DNA of 17,876 bases from Bacillota bacterium (GCA_023413185.1 JAEZQD010000054.1:1-17876); one strand, 5' to 3'. Counted from the stretch's first letter, positions 5,572-14,146 are shown. Numbers and translations: made by a program. The notes: generated from the letters alone by a model not told the origin.

Positions 5572-6021
5572 TTGAACCTATCCGATCTAATAACCCAATC
5601 AATTCTACAGATGCTTGATCAGTACGGCGGCACGGCGGAGATACAGCGTAACGAGCTTGCCGGGCAGATTGGCTGCGTGCCCAGCCAGGTAAGCTATGTA
5701 ATTACCTCGCGGTTTACCCCCGAAAAGGGGTATTTGGTGGAAAGCAGGCGCGGCGGCGGGGGGTATATTCGCATTACGCGCGTGGCGCTTAACCCGCGTG
5801 AGATGGTCATTCATCTTATCAACGCAGTCGGAGATCAACTCGATGACGGCTCGTGCCGCGTCATTTTAAAAAACCTTGTCACCGACGGCGTTTTGGCAGA
5901 CGAAACCGCGCAGATGTTTTACAGCGCGATGAGTTCTTCAGCCCTGCGCGATGTTCCTCAGCAGCTTCGAGATAGGGTAAGGGCTTCCATCTTTAAGAAT
6001 CTGCTTCTAAACATTGTCTAG
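5572..6021 (+). CDS. ctsR: CtsR, transcriptional repressor of class III heat-shock genes
   Basis: The product is 149 aa, the family's usual length. Residues 18-47 hold the helix-turn-helix (AGQIGCVPSQVSYVIT). The beta-wing is RRGGGGYIRI, with Gly61-Gly64 forming the glycine loop that acts as a thermosensor in Bacillus CtsR. The C-terminal half is the dimerisation/four-helix domain. The start is TTG 5572: AGGAGG lies 7 bases upstream and no ATG or GTG gives a full N-terminus. CtsR dimers repress clp genes at normal temperature and are inactivated or degraded on heat or protein stress. The gene opens ctsR-mcsA-mcsB-clpC and has CtsR operators on both sides of its promoter, so autoregulation is expected. 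Confidence 0.96.
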   Translation: MNLSDLITQSILQMLDQYGGTAEIQRNELAGQIGCVPSQVSYVITSRFTPEKGYLVESRRGGGGYIRITRVALNPREMVIHLINAVGDQLDDGSCRVILKNLVTDGVLADETAQMFYSAMSSSALRDVPQQLRDRVRASIFKNLLLNIV

Positions 6022-6062
6022 TTCGGAAGAAAAAGAAACATAAGATAAGGTGTGGTGTAAAA

Positions 6063-6578
6063 ATGCTTTGTGAGCACTGTAAACAAAACCCCGCCACAAC
6101 GCACATCCGTCAGATGATTAACGGCAAGACAAAGGAATACCTGCTGTGCAACGAATGTGCATCAAAGCTTGGGGTAACCGGTATGATTAACCCATTTGCT
6201 ATGAGTATCGGCGATATGCTCGGTTCGATGCTCGGGCATATCGACCCTACTCAGGGAGAACTGCCAGACGAACGGCGTTGCAAGGGCTGCGGCGCGACAT
6301 TCTCAGATATCCGCAGCTCGGGAATGGCAGGCTGTGCGGAATGCTATACAACCTTCTTTGGGGAATTCGTGCCGTCGCTTCAGCGCATACACGGGCAAAC
6401 CGAACATAGCGGAAAGGTACCGGTATCGGCGGGACCCAAATACCGCATGATGCGAGAGATTAAAACGCTGCAAAACGAGCTGAAGACCGCGGTGGAAGCA
6501 CAGGATTTTGAACGTGCCTCGGTGCTGCGCGACCGCATTCGCGAGCTGCAGGCGAAGGAGGGTACGGTCGATGAATAA
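6063..6578 (+). CDS. mcsA: McsA, zinc-binding activator of the McsB arginine kinase
   Basis: The product is 171 aa. Two zinc-binding modules are visible: Cys3/Cys6 with Cys29/Cys32, and Cys73/Cys76 with Cys91/Cys94. The C-terminus, about residues 135-168, is a UVR (UvrB/UvrC) motif with the LQNELKTAVEAQDFERAS pattern and a strong helical charge pattern. In Bacillus and Staphylococcus McsA binds and activates McsB and senses stress through its cysteines. The gene follows ctsR by 41 bases, and its end overlaps mcsB by 8 bases. Confidence 0.95.
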   Translation: MLCEHCKQNPATTHIRQMINGKTKEYLLCNECASKLGVTGMINPFAMSIGDMLGSMLGHIDPTQGELPDERRCKGCGATFSDIRSSGMAGCAECYTTFFGEFVPSLQRIHGQTEHSGKVPVSAGPKYRMMREIKTLQNELKTAVEAQDFERASVLRDRIRELQAKEGTVDE

Positions 6579-7602
6579 GTGGTATCTTCAAGCAAACAAT
6601 CAGGATGATGTCGCCGTCAGCACCCGCGTTCGCCTTGCGCGCAACCTGCGTGCCTACCCGTTTGAAGGGCGCATGACCAGCGAGCAGAAAAAGAAGCTGC
6701 TGCTCGATGTAAAAACAATCCTTGAGAATGCCAATCTTAAAAATCAGAATGAGCTACGCTTTATTGAGCTGGATAAGCTGACACGAGAGCAGACGATTTC
6801 GCTTGTGGAACGGCACCTAATCAGCCCCGCCTTTGCCCAGAACACCAAGGACGAAGGGCTTGTGCTTTCTGATGACGAGAGCATGGCCGTCATGCTCAAC
6901 GAGGAGGATCACATCCGCATTCAGGCGCTCGGCACAGGTCTTTCGCTTAAAGAGACACTCGAGGCAGCAAACCAGCTGGATGATATTTTTGATGCCTCGC
7001 TGCTGTACGCCTTTGACCAAAAACTCGGGTATTTAACCCATTGTCCCACAAACCTTGGTACCGGGCTGCGCGCATCGGTGATGCTGCATCTTCCGGCGCT
7101 TGAGGCAAACGGAGTGATTGGGCGTATCACACAGATGGTGTCAAAGCTGGGGCTTACCATTCGCGGCACCTACGGCGAGGGCACGCGTGTCAACGGCTCG
7201 TTCTATCAGCTTTCCAACCAGGTCACGCTGGGTATCTCGGAGGAGGGTGCGATAGAAAACCTAGGCGCAATCGCTTCGCAGATTATCGCGCAGGAGCGCA
7301 CCGCGCGCAGCAGCGAATCGGGTGATTATCTGGAAGATAAGGTGTGGCGTGCATACGGCGTTCTCAGTTCGGCAAGACTGCTAAGCGGAGAAGAGTTTGT
7401 CGAGCTGATTTCGATGGTGCGCATGGGCGTTTCGCTCGGTATCATCAAAGGGCTTGATTTGGCGCAGGTTAACGCGCTGATTAACGAAACCGGGGCGGCT
7501 ACCTTGATGGCAAACGCCGGGCGATTGCTCAGCGATGCCGAACGGGATAAAATGCGTGCACAGCTCGTGCGCGAACGCCTTTATGACAACAATACTCAAT
7601 AA
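6571..7602 (+). CDS. mcsB: McsB, protein arginine kinase
   Basis: The product is 343 aa. The phosphagen-kinase-type catalytic domain begins with VSTRVRLARNL (17-27) in the ATP-binding region and carries HCPTNLGTGLR, with Cys158 at the position of the active-site Cys. GTRVNGSFYQLSNQ follows. The C-terminal RDKMRA (325-330) matches the RDxxRA motif of the phosphoarginine docking site. McsB phosphorylates arginines on CtsR and misfolded proteins, tagging them for ClpC-ClpP. ATG 6571 is chosen over the longer frame from 6508 because AAGGAGG lies 9 bases upstream and it overlaps the mcsA stop (ATGAATAA). Translational coupling with mcsA is expected. Confidence 0.96.
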   Translation: MNKWYLQANNQDDVAVSTRVRLARNLRAYPFEGRMTSEQKKKLLLDVKTILENANLKNQNELRFIELDKLTREQTISLVERHLISPAFAQNTKDEGLVLSDDESMAVMLNEEDHIRIQALGTGLSLKETLEAANQLDDIFDASLLYAFDQKLGYLTHCPTNLGTGLRASVMLHLPALEANGVIGRITQMVSKLGLTIRGTYGEGTRVNGSFYQLSNQVTLGISEEGAIENLGAIASQIIAQERTARSSESGDYLEDKVWRAYGVLSSARLLSGEEFVELISMVRMGVSLGIIKGLDLAQVNALINETGAATLMANAGRLLSDAERDKMRAQLVRERLYDNNTQ

Positions 7603-7653
7603 TTAAACAAGCTGCCTGTCTGCAGAGCTTATCTGCCGACAAGCCACTAAGTA

Positions 7654-7672
7654 GGCTATCTAACGCATAGCC
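7654..7672 (+). other. Small hairpin before the clpC ribosome site
   Basis: GGCTAT (7654-7659) and ATAGCC (7667-7672) pair around a 7-base loop, ending 10 bases before the GGGG ribosome site of clpC. There is no T-tract, so it is not a terminator. It may tune translation or stabilise processed mRNA in the 89-base mcsB-clpC gap. Confidence 0.35.
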
Positions 7673-7691
7673 GGAAGGGCAGGGGACTGCA

Positions 7692-10172
7692 ATGTATAAA
7701 TTTTCAGGCTTTACAGCAAAAGCGAATGAGGCGCTTAACCTCGCCATCAGCTCGGCGGAAACGCTTGGGCATACCTACATCGGCACCGAGCACGTTTTAA
7801 TGGGGCTTCTGCGCGAAGGCAGCGGCGTTGCATCTATTGTGCTGTCGCAAAACGGCGTAACGTATGATGAGATTGAACGAAAGCTGATTGAAACGGTGGG
7901 TTCCGGTAGCAAAACCCGTCTGGCACCCGCCGATTTTACCCCGCGTTGCAAGCGTATTTTAGAGCTTTCGATAGCCGAAGCAAAGATGCTCGGGCACGGT
8001 TATGTGGGTACAGAACATATCTTAATGGCGATGCTTCACGAAGAGGACAGCTATGCCGTGCGCTTTTTGGGTGAGCTTTCGGTTGACCCAAAGGACCTGT
8101 ACGATCAATGCGCCAAGTCTCTCGGTGTGAACGAAGGCGGTACAACAATGTCGTCCGGCGGTTCACCCAAAGAGAGCAAGCGCTCAGGCAACACAAAAAC
8201 CCCAACGCTGGACCAATTCTCTACCGACCTTACCCAGCGCGCGAGAGACAATGCGCTAGACCCCGTGATTGGGCGCGAAACCGAGATCGAGCGCGTGATA
8301 CAAATCCTGTCGCGCAGAACGAAGAACAACCCCTGCTTAATCGGTGAACCGGGCGTAGGCAAAACCGCAATTGCCGAAGGGCTGGCACAACAGATCGTGC
8401 TTGGAGAGATTCCAGAAACGCTGAAAAACAAGCGCGTGGTTTCGGTTGATATCGGCGGTATGATTGCGGGCACCAAGTACCGTGGAGACTTTGAGGAACG
8501 CATTAAAAAGGCGCTCGAGGAGGTCCGCAATGCAGGTAATGTGGTGCTGTTTATCGATGAGATGCATACCATTGTAGGCGCAGGTGCAGCCGAGGGTGCG
8601 GTGGATGCAGCAAATATCCTAAAACCGCTGCTTGCCCGCGGCGAAATTCAGGTTGTGGGTGCAACCACACTCGACGAGTACCGTAAGCACATCGAAACCG
8701 ACGCGGCACTCGAACGCCGCTTCCAGCCCGTGACGGTCAACGAGCCGAGCGAGGACGAGGCGCTTCAGATTCTGTTTGGTCTGCGGGATAAATACGAGGC
8801 GCACCACAAGGTGAAAATTACCGACGATGCCCTCAAAGCCGCAGTCACGCTGTCCGCCCGCTATATTCAGGACCGGTTTTTACCCGACAAGGCAATTGAC
8901 CTTGTTGACGAGGCGGCATCGCGCATACGGCTAAAGCAGTTTACCCCACCGCCCGACCTCAAGGAGCTGGAGGAAAAGCTTCGTACCCTCAACGAGGAGA
9001 AGGAGGCGGCGGTGAACGCCCAGGACTTCGAGCTGGCAGCGAAGTTTCGCGACAATGAAAAAGAGATTAGGGCGCAGCTGGAGCGTCAGAAAAATGAGTG
9101 GAAGGACGAAAGCGGTCGTCATGCCGGTGTCGTATCCGAGCATACCATCGCGGAGATTGTTGCCGGATGGACGGGCATTAACGTGAGCCGCCTGACTGAG
9201 GAGGAAAGCGAACGTCTGCTGAATATGGAGAACATCCTGCATCAGCGCGTCATCGGTCAAAATGAGGCGGTATCGGCGGTTGCCAGGGCAATCCGGCGCG
9301 GCAGGGTAGGGCTCAAAGACCCCAAGCGTCCCGTCGGCTCGTTTATCTTTCTGGGTCCTACCGGCGTTGGCAAAACCGAGCTGTGCAAGGCGCTTGCCGA
9401 GGCACTGTTCGGGGACGACGACGCGATGATTCGCCTTGACATGTCCGAGTACATGGAGAAGTTTACGGTATCGCGCATGGTTGGCTCTCCCCCCGGTTAT
9501 GTCGGCTTTGAGGAGGGTGGCCAGCTCACCGAGAAGATACGGCGCAAGCCCTATTCGGTGGTGCTGTTTGACGAGATTGAGAAGGCGCACCCCGATGTGT
9601 TTAACATCCTGCTCCAGATCCTTGAGGACGGTATTCTGACCGACAGCAAGGGCAGACGTGTGGACTTTAAAAACACCGTTGTCATCATGACCAGCAATAT
9701 CGGCGCGCGCCTGATCACCGAAAAAACCAAGAACCTTGGATTTTCTACGCAGGATACACCTACACAGGACGAGGCGCGTATCCGCGACAATGTTTTAGGC
9801 GAGCTGAAAAAGGCTTTTCGCCCGGAGTTTTTAAACCGCGTGGACGACATCATCGTGTTCCATAAGCTGACAGGTAACGAGATTAAGGACATTGCATCCA
9901 ATATGCTTAAAACCCTTGCCCAGCGTGTCAGCAAACTCGGCATTACTGTGACGTTTGATGAAAGCGCGGTAGAAAAGATTGCATCGGTGGGCTTCGACGA
10001 TGTGTACGGCGCCCGTCCGTTGCGCAGGGCGATTACCACCCAGATAGAAGACCGCCTGTCCGAACAGATGCTCGAGGGAAAGGTCAAAGAAGGCGACCGT
10101 GTTGCCTGCCGGGCAACGGATGATGGCTTTGCATTTGACAAACAGAGCGAGCAGATATCGGCGAGTATGTGA
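7692..10172 (+). CDS. clpC: ClpC, AAA+ unfoldase of the ClpCP protease
   Basis: The product is 826 aa, a full-length ClpC. Two Clp-N repeats carry GTEH motifs at Glu33 and Glu108, which correspond to the phosphoarginine-binding Glu32/Glu106 of Bacillus ClpC. AAA+ domain 1 has Walker A GEPGVGKT (218-225) and Walker B LFIDE (286-290). A UVR-type coiled-coil middle domain lies near 420-460 (EAAVNAQDFELAAKFRD). AAA+ domain 2 has Walker A GPTGVGKT (555-562). The NLGFSTQD loop near residues 684-690 is the expected ClpP-docking loop. Together with McsB it would degrade arginine-phosphorylated proteins. ATG 7692 has GGGG about 6 bases upstream. clpC ends the operon at a terminator; no radA or disA follows, unlike Bacillus. 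Confidence 0.97.
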   Translation: MYKFSGFTAKANEALNLAISSAETLGHTYIGTEHVLMGLLREGSGVASIVLSQNGVTYDEIERKLIETVGSGSKTRLAPADFTPRCKRILELSIAEAKMLGHGYVGTEHILMAMLHEEDSYAVRFLGELSVDPKDLYDQCAKSLGVNEGGTTMSSGGSPKESKRSGNTKTPTLDQFSTDLTQRARDNALDPVIGRETEIERVIQILSRRTKNNPCLIGEPGVGKTAIAEGLAQQIVLGEIPETLKNKRVVSVDIGGMIAGTKYRGDFEERIKKALEEVRNAGNVVLFIDEMHTIVGAGAAEGAVDAANILKPLLARGEIQVVGATTLDEYRKHIETDAALERRFQPVTVNEPSEDEALQILFGLRDKYEAHHKVKITDDALKAAVTLSARYIQDRFLPDKAIDLVDEAASRIRLKQFTPPPDLKELEEKLRTLNEEKEAAVNAQDFELAAKFRDNEKEIRAQLERQKNEWKDESGRHAGVVSEHTIAEIVAGWTGINVSRLTEEESERLLNMENILHQRVIGQNEAVSAVARAIRRGRVGLKDPKRPVGSFIFLGPTGVGKTELCKALAEALFGDDDAMIRLDMSEYMEKFTVSRMVGSPPGYVGFEEGGQLTEKIRRKPYSVVLFDEIEKAHPDVFNILLQILEDGILTDSKGRRVDFKNTVVIMTSNIGARLITEKTKNLGFSTQDTPTQDEARIRDNVLGELKKAFRPEFLNRVDDIIVFHKLTGNEIKDIASNMLKTLAQRVSKLGITVTFDESAVEKIASVGFDDVYGARPLRRAITTQIEDRLSEQMLEGKVKEGDRVACRATDDGFAFDKQSEQISASM

Positions 10173-10186
10173 TTGCTACCGATAAA

Positions 10187-10217
10187 ACACCCCCGTTTCA
10201 GCCGAAACGGGGGGTGT
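10187..10217. terminator. Bidirectional terminator between clpC and the GNAT gene
   Basis: Arms 10187-10199 (ACACCCCCGTTTC) and 10204-10217 pair around the loop AGCC, with one extra G on the right arm. On the minus strand the stem is followed by TTTTATC; on the plus strand by CGTTATGTTGTTT. It sits between two convergent genes and probably serves both. Confidence 0.75.
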
Positions 10218-10228
10218 CGTTATGTTGT

Positions 10229-10786
10229 TTACTGCCTTTGCGCCGACCATTCCTCATGCAAAATCGCGTAGCACAGCTCGTCATGCCACTGGTCGTTATT
10301 GTACCGCGCCTTTCGGAATACGCCTTCCTTTGTCATTCCCGCCTTCTGCATCACCCGTTCGGATGCCTTGTTTCCGGCGTTGCAGGAGGCGCTGATGCGG
10401 TGTAACCCCATGGTGCCGAAGAAGCCGTCGACCAGTGCGCACGCCATCTCGCTTGCATAGCCCTTGCCCCAGTGCCGTGGGAGCAAGAAATACCCGATCT
10501 CCCCGCACATCTTATCGTGCCAGAACTCCATTACAATGTCGGCTAAGCCGACAAATTCACCGCCGGTCATTTCAAAAACCGCAAACATATAGGTTGGGCG
10601 GTTTTGGGTCGGCAGTATGCTTTGTGCTACAAGCGCGTCAAACTGTTTGCGAAGCTCCGCTTCATCATCGGTTTTATCGTGATAGGCATATCGCATCACG
10701 TTCTCATCCGAGAATATGCAACGGTACAGCGGGTAATCCTGCTCAGCCAGTTCCCGAAAGGTAAGGTGTGTACTTGTCAATCGCAT
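10229..10786 (-). CDS. GNAT-family N-acetyltransferase (RimJ/RimL-like)
   Basis: The product is 185 aa. The N-terminus RLTSTHLTFRELAEQDYP is typical of the RimJ/RimL branch of GNAT enzymes. The acetyl-CoA-binding region is HWGKGYASEMACALVDGFF, matching the R/Q-x-x-G-x-G/A pattern, followed by HRISASCNAGNKASERVMQKAGM, the family's signature with conserved Asn and the AGM turn. Substrate unknown; relatives acetylate ribosomal-protein or other N-terminal amines, or small molecules. ATG 10786 is preferred to 10822 because GGGAGG lies 4 bases upstream, a short but strong spacing. It is convergent with clpC and lies downstream of murC on the same strand. Confidence 0.85.
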   Translation of the reverse strand: MRLTSTHLTFRELAEQDYPLYRCIFSDENVMRYAYHDKTDDEAELRKQFDALVAQSILPTQNRPTYMFAVFEMTGGEFVGLADIVMEFWHDKMCGEIGYFLLPRHWGKGYASEMACALVDGFFGTMGLHRISASCNAGNKASERVMQKAGMTKEGVFRKARYNNDQWHDELCYAILHEEWSAQRQ

Positions 10787-10913
10787 ATTGCCTCCCGTGT
10801 TGCCTTGGGTAAGCCGCAGCATAAAACGTTAACAAAAATGATACATTCCTGACGAAATAATCACACAACTACGCGCTACCATATAATCAGAGGATAATTC
10901 GCGCCGGTAAGGG

Positions 10914-12299
10914 TTAATTCGCAGCTTTTGCAGCCATCAGCTTGGCGGCCTTATAGATATCTCCGCAGCCAAGGGTGATAACCAAATCGCCCTCCTGCGC
11001 GTTATTCATTGCAAAATCGGCAATCTCCTCAAAGGTGTCAAGCACCACACAACCGGGAATCTTACTTGCAAGGTCGCTTGAGTAGATACCGTAGGTGTTT
11101 ATCTCGCGGGAGCCCATGATGGGGGAGAGCACGACCCGATCAGCGATGGACAACGCATCCGCAAAATCATCAAGAAGCATATGAGTGCGAGAAAAGGTAA
11201 ACGGCTGAAATACCGCCCATACCATGTTGTAACCCATCGACATAGCAGCGCGCAGGGTAACCGCAACCTCGGCGGGATGGTGCGCATAGTCGTCCGCAAT
11301 TGTAATGCCGTTTACATGCCCCAGAATTTCGAAACGCCTGCCTACTCCTTTAAAGTGCACAAGCCCATTCGCTATCTGCTGAGGGGTGGCACCAATATAC
11401 ATCGCGGTAATTGCCGCTGCCATGGCATTATAGATGTTGTGGCTGCCGGGTACATGCAGCACAATGCTTGTGATAAGCTCGTTGCCGTGCATTAGATTAA
11501 AGGAGGTGTTGTACCGCTCGCGGCCATCACTGTGTGTGATGTCTGCTGCATAGTAATCGTTATCGGGGCTAAGCCCAAAGGTAATAATCTCTTTATCCAG
11601 CCCCAGAAGCGCTTTTTTGGTGTTTGCATCATCCCCATTGGCTATCACACACCTTGTCGCCATATCGGCAAACCGCCGAAACGACTTGATAGCGCCTTCT
11701 ATTGTACCAAAGTAATCGAGATGATCGTTATCAATATTCAATATCACAGCAACATCGGGCGACAGCTTTAAAAACGTATCGACAAACTCGCACGCCTCGC
11801 ACACCATCAGCTCACTTTTTCCCGCTCTGCCACTGCCGCCAATCAGCGACAGCTTACCGCCGATAACGGCGGAGGGGTCAAGCCCTGCCTCGAACAGGAT
11901 CTGTGTCAGCATTGCGGAGGTTGTGGTCTTGCCGTGGGTACCCGAAACACACAACGCGCTGTCAAACCAGCTCGTCACTAAGCCAAGCAGCTCAGAACGC
12001 TCCAATACAGGAAGCCCGCTTTCTTTCGCGGCAACAAGCTCGGGGTTATCCGCCATGATGGCGGCGGAGTACACAATCAAATCGGCTCCCTTCAGGTTCT
12101 CGGGGCTGTGTCCCAGATGTACCTGCACACCCATTTTTCGTTCGGCGGCAAGGGTATCCGTTTCGTTGTTGTCCGAGCCGCTGATTTGGTAGCCCTGTGC
12201 ATGAAGGATCTGAACAAGAGGATACATACCGGAGCCGCCAACACCGATAAAATGAAGATGCTTTTTATTTGCGAGTATGCCGTTATCGGTTATTATCAC
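10914..12299 (-). CDS. murC: MurC, UDP-N-acetylmuramate-L-alanine ligase
   Basis: The product is 461 aa. The N-terminal UDP-binding motif HFIGVGGSGM and the SDNNETDTL segment are typical of MurC, as is the ATP-binding P-loop GTHGKTTTS (residues 120-128). The central domain has NIDNDHLDYFGT, and the C-terminal ligase domain has DDYAHHPAEV and FQPFTFSRT, all diagnostic of MurC. It adds L-Ala to UDP-MurNAc using ATP, the first step of the peptidoglycan stem peptide. The start is taken as GTG 12299, with AAGGGG 8 bases upstream; ATG 12317 is in frame but has no ribosome site. A promoter lies 58-86 bases upstream, and spoVG is divergent. Confidence 0.96.
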   Translation of the reverse strand: MIITDNGILANKKHLHFIGVGGSGMYPLVQILHAQGYQISGSDNNETDTLAAERKMGVQVHLGHSPENLKGADLIVYSAAIMADNPELVAAKESGLPVLERSELLGLVTSWFDSALCVSGTHGKTTTSAMLTQILFEAGLDPSAVIGGKLSLIGGSGRAGKSELMVCEACEFVDTFLKLSPDVAVILNIDNDHLDYFGTIEGAIKSFRRFADMATRCVIANGDDANTKKALLGLDKEIITFGLSPDNDYYAADITHSDGRERYNTSFNLMHGNELITSIVLHVPGSHNIYNAMAAAITAMYIGATPQQIANGLVHFKGVGRRFEILGHVNGITIADDYAHHPAEVAVTLRAAMSMGYNMVWAVFQPFTFSRTHMLLDDFADALSIADRVVLSPIMGSREINTYGIYSSDLASKIPGCVVLDTFEEIADFAMNNAQEGDLVITLGCGDIYKAAKLMAAKAAN

Positions 12300-12356
12300 A
12301 CAAAGGTCCCCTTGCATAGTTTATTAAGGGCGGATGAAAATGAAAAACCCTGTGAA

Positions 12357-12385
12357 ATTATCTCACATTTTTTTGATTTGTGCAA
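12357..12385 (-). promoter_or_regulatory. Sigma-A promoter of murC
   Basis: On the minus strand TTGCAC (12380-12385) and GATAAT (12357-12362) are separated by 17 bases. The leader to GTG 12299 would be about 50 bases. Confidence 0.7.
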
Positions 12386-12422
12386 CGCCCGTGTACACTC
12401 AATATTATATTGCGTGGATGCG

Positions 12423-12450
12423 TTAAAATAAACACAATTTTTAATATTAT
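12423..12450 (+). promoter_or_regulatory. Weak sigma-A-like promoter candidate for spoVG
   Basis: TTAAAA (12423-12428) and TATTAT (12445-12450) are separated by 16 bases. The start would fall about 12457, at the beginning of the structured leader. The -35 match is only 4 of 6. No clear sigma-H element, as found in Bacillus spoVG, was seen. Confidence 0.35.
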
Positions 12451-12452
12451 GA

Positions 12453-12557
12453 AAAAAACCTGCCATAACCTGTATAAGTCGCCGATTGGTGACTGATAAT
12501 AAATGCAGACCGAATCAAACGGGGCGGTAGTCCGCAAACGGCAGGATACGGTTTTTT
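12453..12557 (+). ncRNA. Structured 5' leader of spoVG (candidate cis-regulatory RNA)
   Basis: A closing helix pairs AAAAAACCTGCC (12453-12464) with GGCA (12540-12543) and GGTTTTTT (12550-12557), with a 6-base bulge on the 3' side. Inside it are two hairpins: GTCGCC/GGTGAC (12478-12483 with 12488-12493, loop GATT, extendable by one A-T pair) and GCGG/CCGC (12524-12527 with 12532-12535, loop TAGT). An alternative pairing of ACCG (12509-12512) with CGGT (12525-12528) would exclude the second hairpin. This does not match any riboswitch consensus I know. It ends about 24 bases before the spoVG ribosome site. Confidence 0.4.
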
Positions 12558-12593
12558 ACATTCTGCAAGACATTGATATGGAGGATATACAGT

Positions 12594-12881
12594 ATGAACA
12601 TCACAGAGATTAAGATACGCAGAATCTACAACGAGGGAAGACTGCGTGCGCTCGTTTCGGTCACCATCGATTCCGATTTAGCCGTACACGATATCAAGGT
12701 AATAGAGGGTCCCGAGCGGTTTTTTGTTGCAATGCCCAGCCGCAAGGAGGAAAACGGCGTTTTTCGTGACGTGGTTCACCCCATTACCGCAGAGGCAAGA
12801 AGAAAGCTTGAGGACGAAATATTGAAGGAATACCACCTTCACGTAGAGCAAGCGGTTAACCTAGAAAGCCTGGAGCAATAG
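12594..12881 (+). CDS. spoVG: SpoVG, RNA/DNA-binding regulator
   Basis: The product is 95 aa, the usual SpoVG length. It has MNITEIKIRRIYNEGRLRAL at the N-terminus, the central VTIDSDLAVHDIKVIEGP block, and FFVAMPSRKEENGVFRDVVHPI, which is highly diagnostic of the family. SpoVG is a nucleic-acid-binding regulator; in Bacillus it influences septum positioning at sporulation, and in other Gram-positives it affects virulence and envelope genes. ATG 12594 has GGAGG 9 bases upstream; the frame is open to 12573 but has no better start. It is divergent from murC, and cca follows on the same strand but has its own promoter. Confidence 0.96.
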   Translation: MNITEIKIRRIYNEGRLRALVSVTIDSDLAVHDIKVIEGPERFFVAMPSRKEENGVFRDVVHPITAEARRKLEDEILKEYHLHVEQAVNLESLEQ

Positions 12882-12888
12882 CAAAGGG

Positions 12889-12917
12889 TTTTCATCCACA
12901 GTGTTTTATAGTATAAT
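12889..12917 (+). promoter_or_regulatory. Sigma-A promoter of cca
   Basis: TTTTCA (12889-12894) and TATAAT (12912-12917) are separated by 17 bases, beginning 8 bases after the spoVG stop. Confidence 0.6.
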
Positions 12918-12964
12918 GGTATCGGTAGCAATAAGCATGGTTTGACTGTGACAGGATGAATTCT

Positions 12965-14146
12965 ATGACAATGATAGAACTGCCGCACTATGTGCTGAAA
13001 GTACTCGATACATTAAAAAAGGCGGGCCACCGGGGCTGCGCCGTGGGCGGATGCGTTCGGGATGCGCTGATGGGTCACACCCCCAGCGATTACGACGTTG
13101 CCACGGATGCACCCCCCGAGCGGGTTCGCTCTCTTTTTGCGCATACCATTCCCACTGGGGAGCGGTTTGGAACCATTACGGTGCTGATTGAAAACAAGAG
13201 CGTGGAGGTTACAACGTTTCGCACCGAAAGTGGGTATGAGGATAACCGCAGACCGGAGATGGTTGCCTATGGCGCAAGCCTAAAGGATGACCTTGCCCGA
13301 CGGGATTTTACAATTAACGCCATCGCATACAGCCCGGACGAAGGTGTTATTGACCCATTCGGCGGTCGCGAGGATATTTTGTTGCGCACAGTTCGTTGCG
13401 TGGGAAGACCGGAGAATCGGTTTTCTGAAGACGCACTGCGTATATTGCGGGGGATTCGTTTTTGCGCGTCACTTGGCTTTGAAGCGGAGAGCGCTACCAT
13501 GCTTGCCATGATAGGCAAGGCACCGCTGCTAAAGAACATTAGTGCGGAACGGATACGCGACGAGATAAGCCGCGTAATCATGACCGAGCATCCGGAGGAG
13601 CTCAATATCGTTCTGATGGCGGGAGGGCTTTCGCACCTACTGCTTGGGGCGTCGCAGGATTTGGCGCGTATTTCACGGCTGCCGCAGATATTTGAGGAAC
13701 GCATGGCGGCGTTTTTGCTGCTGTGTTCCGGCAGCCTAGGGCGCAGTGTGCAGCTTTTGCGCCTATCAAAACGAGAGCAGCAGTTTATCAGCGCGGTGGT
13801 CGACCTTGTAAACAAGCAGATGATAGCAGATACAATCCATCTGAAACGACTGCTTGCTCTTTACCAGGCAGACCAGCTGCTCAGCGCCGTGCGTGTTAAG
13901 GGTGCGTTGTACGACGAGGAGAACACACTCGACTGTGTGGAGGAGATACGCCGTATACAAAGCAACGGCGAGCCGTTTCGCATCGCTCACCTTGCGGTAA
14001 ACGGAACGGACATCCTATCGCTTAACATCGTGCCGCCACACAAGACGGGGCAGGTGCTGCGCTTTCTTCTGAACTGTTGTATCGGCAGCCCGCAACTTAA
14101 CATAAAAGAGACACTGATAGCCCTAGCAAAAAGCTATAGCGAATGA
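12965..14146 (+). CDS. cca: CCA tRNA nucleotidyltransferase (CCA-adding enzyme)
   Basis: The product is 393 aa, the size of the Gram-positive class II enzyme. The N-terminal nucleotidyltransferase head has GGCVRDALMG, then SDYDVAT (catalytic Asp pair), then TVLIENKSVEVTTFRTE. RRDFTINAIAYSP and the neck motif EDALRILRGIRFCASLGF follow. The body and tail are less conserved and no HD domain is visible. It builds or repairs the 3' CCA end of tRNAs using CTP and ATP without a template. ATG 12965 is favoured because AGGA lies 8 bases upstream; ATG 12956, three codons earlier, is an alternative. The tRNA in this window already encodes its CCA, so here the enzyme would mainly repair. It converges with the nitroreductase gene. 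Confidence 0.95.
   Translation: MTMIELPHYVLKVLDTLKKAGHRGCAVGGCVRDALMGHTPSDYDVATDAPPERVRSLFAHTIPTGERFGTITVLIENKSVEVTTFRTESGYEDNRRPEMVAYGASLKDDLARRDFTINAIAYSPDEGVIDPFGGREDILLRTVRCVGRPENRFSEDALRILRGIRFCASLGFEAESATMLAMIGKAPLLKNISAERIRDEISRVIMTEHPEELNIVLMAGGLSHLLLGASQDLARISRLPQIFEERMAAFLLLCSGSLGRSVQLLRLSKREQQFISAVVDLVNKQMIADTIHLKRLLALYQADQLLSAVRVKGALYDEENTLDCVEEIRRIQSNGEPFRIAHLAVNGTDILSLNIVPPHKTGQVLRFLLNCCIGSPQLNIKETLIALAKSYSE

Noticed and set aside
8931..9590. A 219-aa minus-strand open frame inside clpC
   Set aside because: It is the antisense of conserved ClpC sequence; no recognisable motif or RBS supports it.
9551..10141. A 196-aa open frame on the minus strand inside clpC
   Set aside because: It lies wholly opposite ClpC AAA+ domain 2, is Ser/Arg-rich as antisense shadows are, and has no ribosome site.
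13267..13815. A 182-aa minus-strand open frame inside cca
   Set aside because: The plus strand here encodes clear CCA-enzyme motifs; the minus frame is Ser/Arg-rich shadow.
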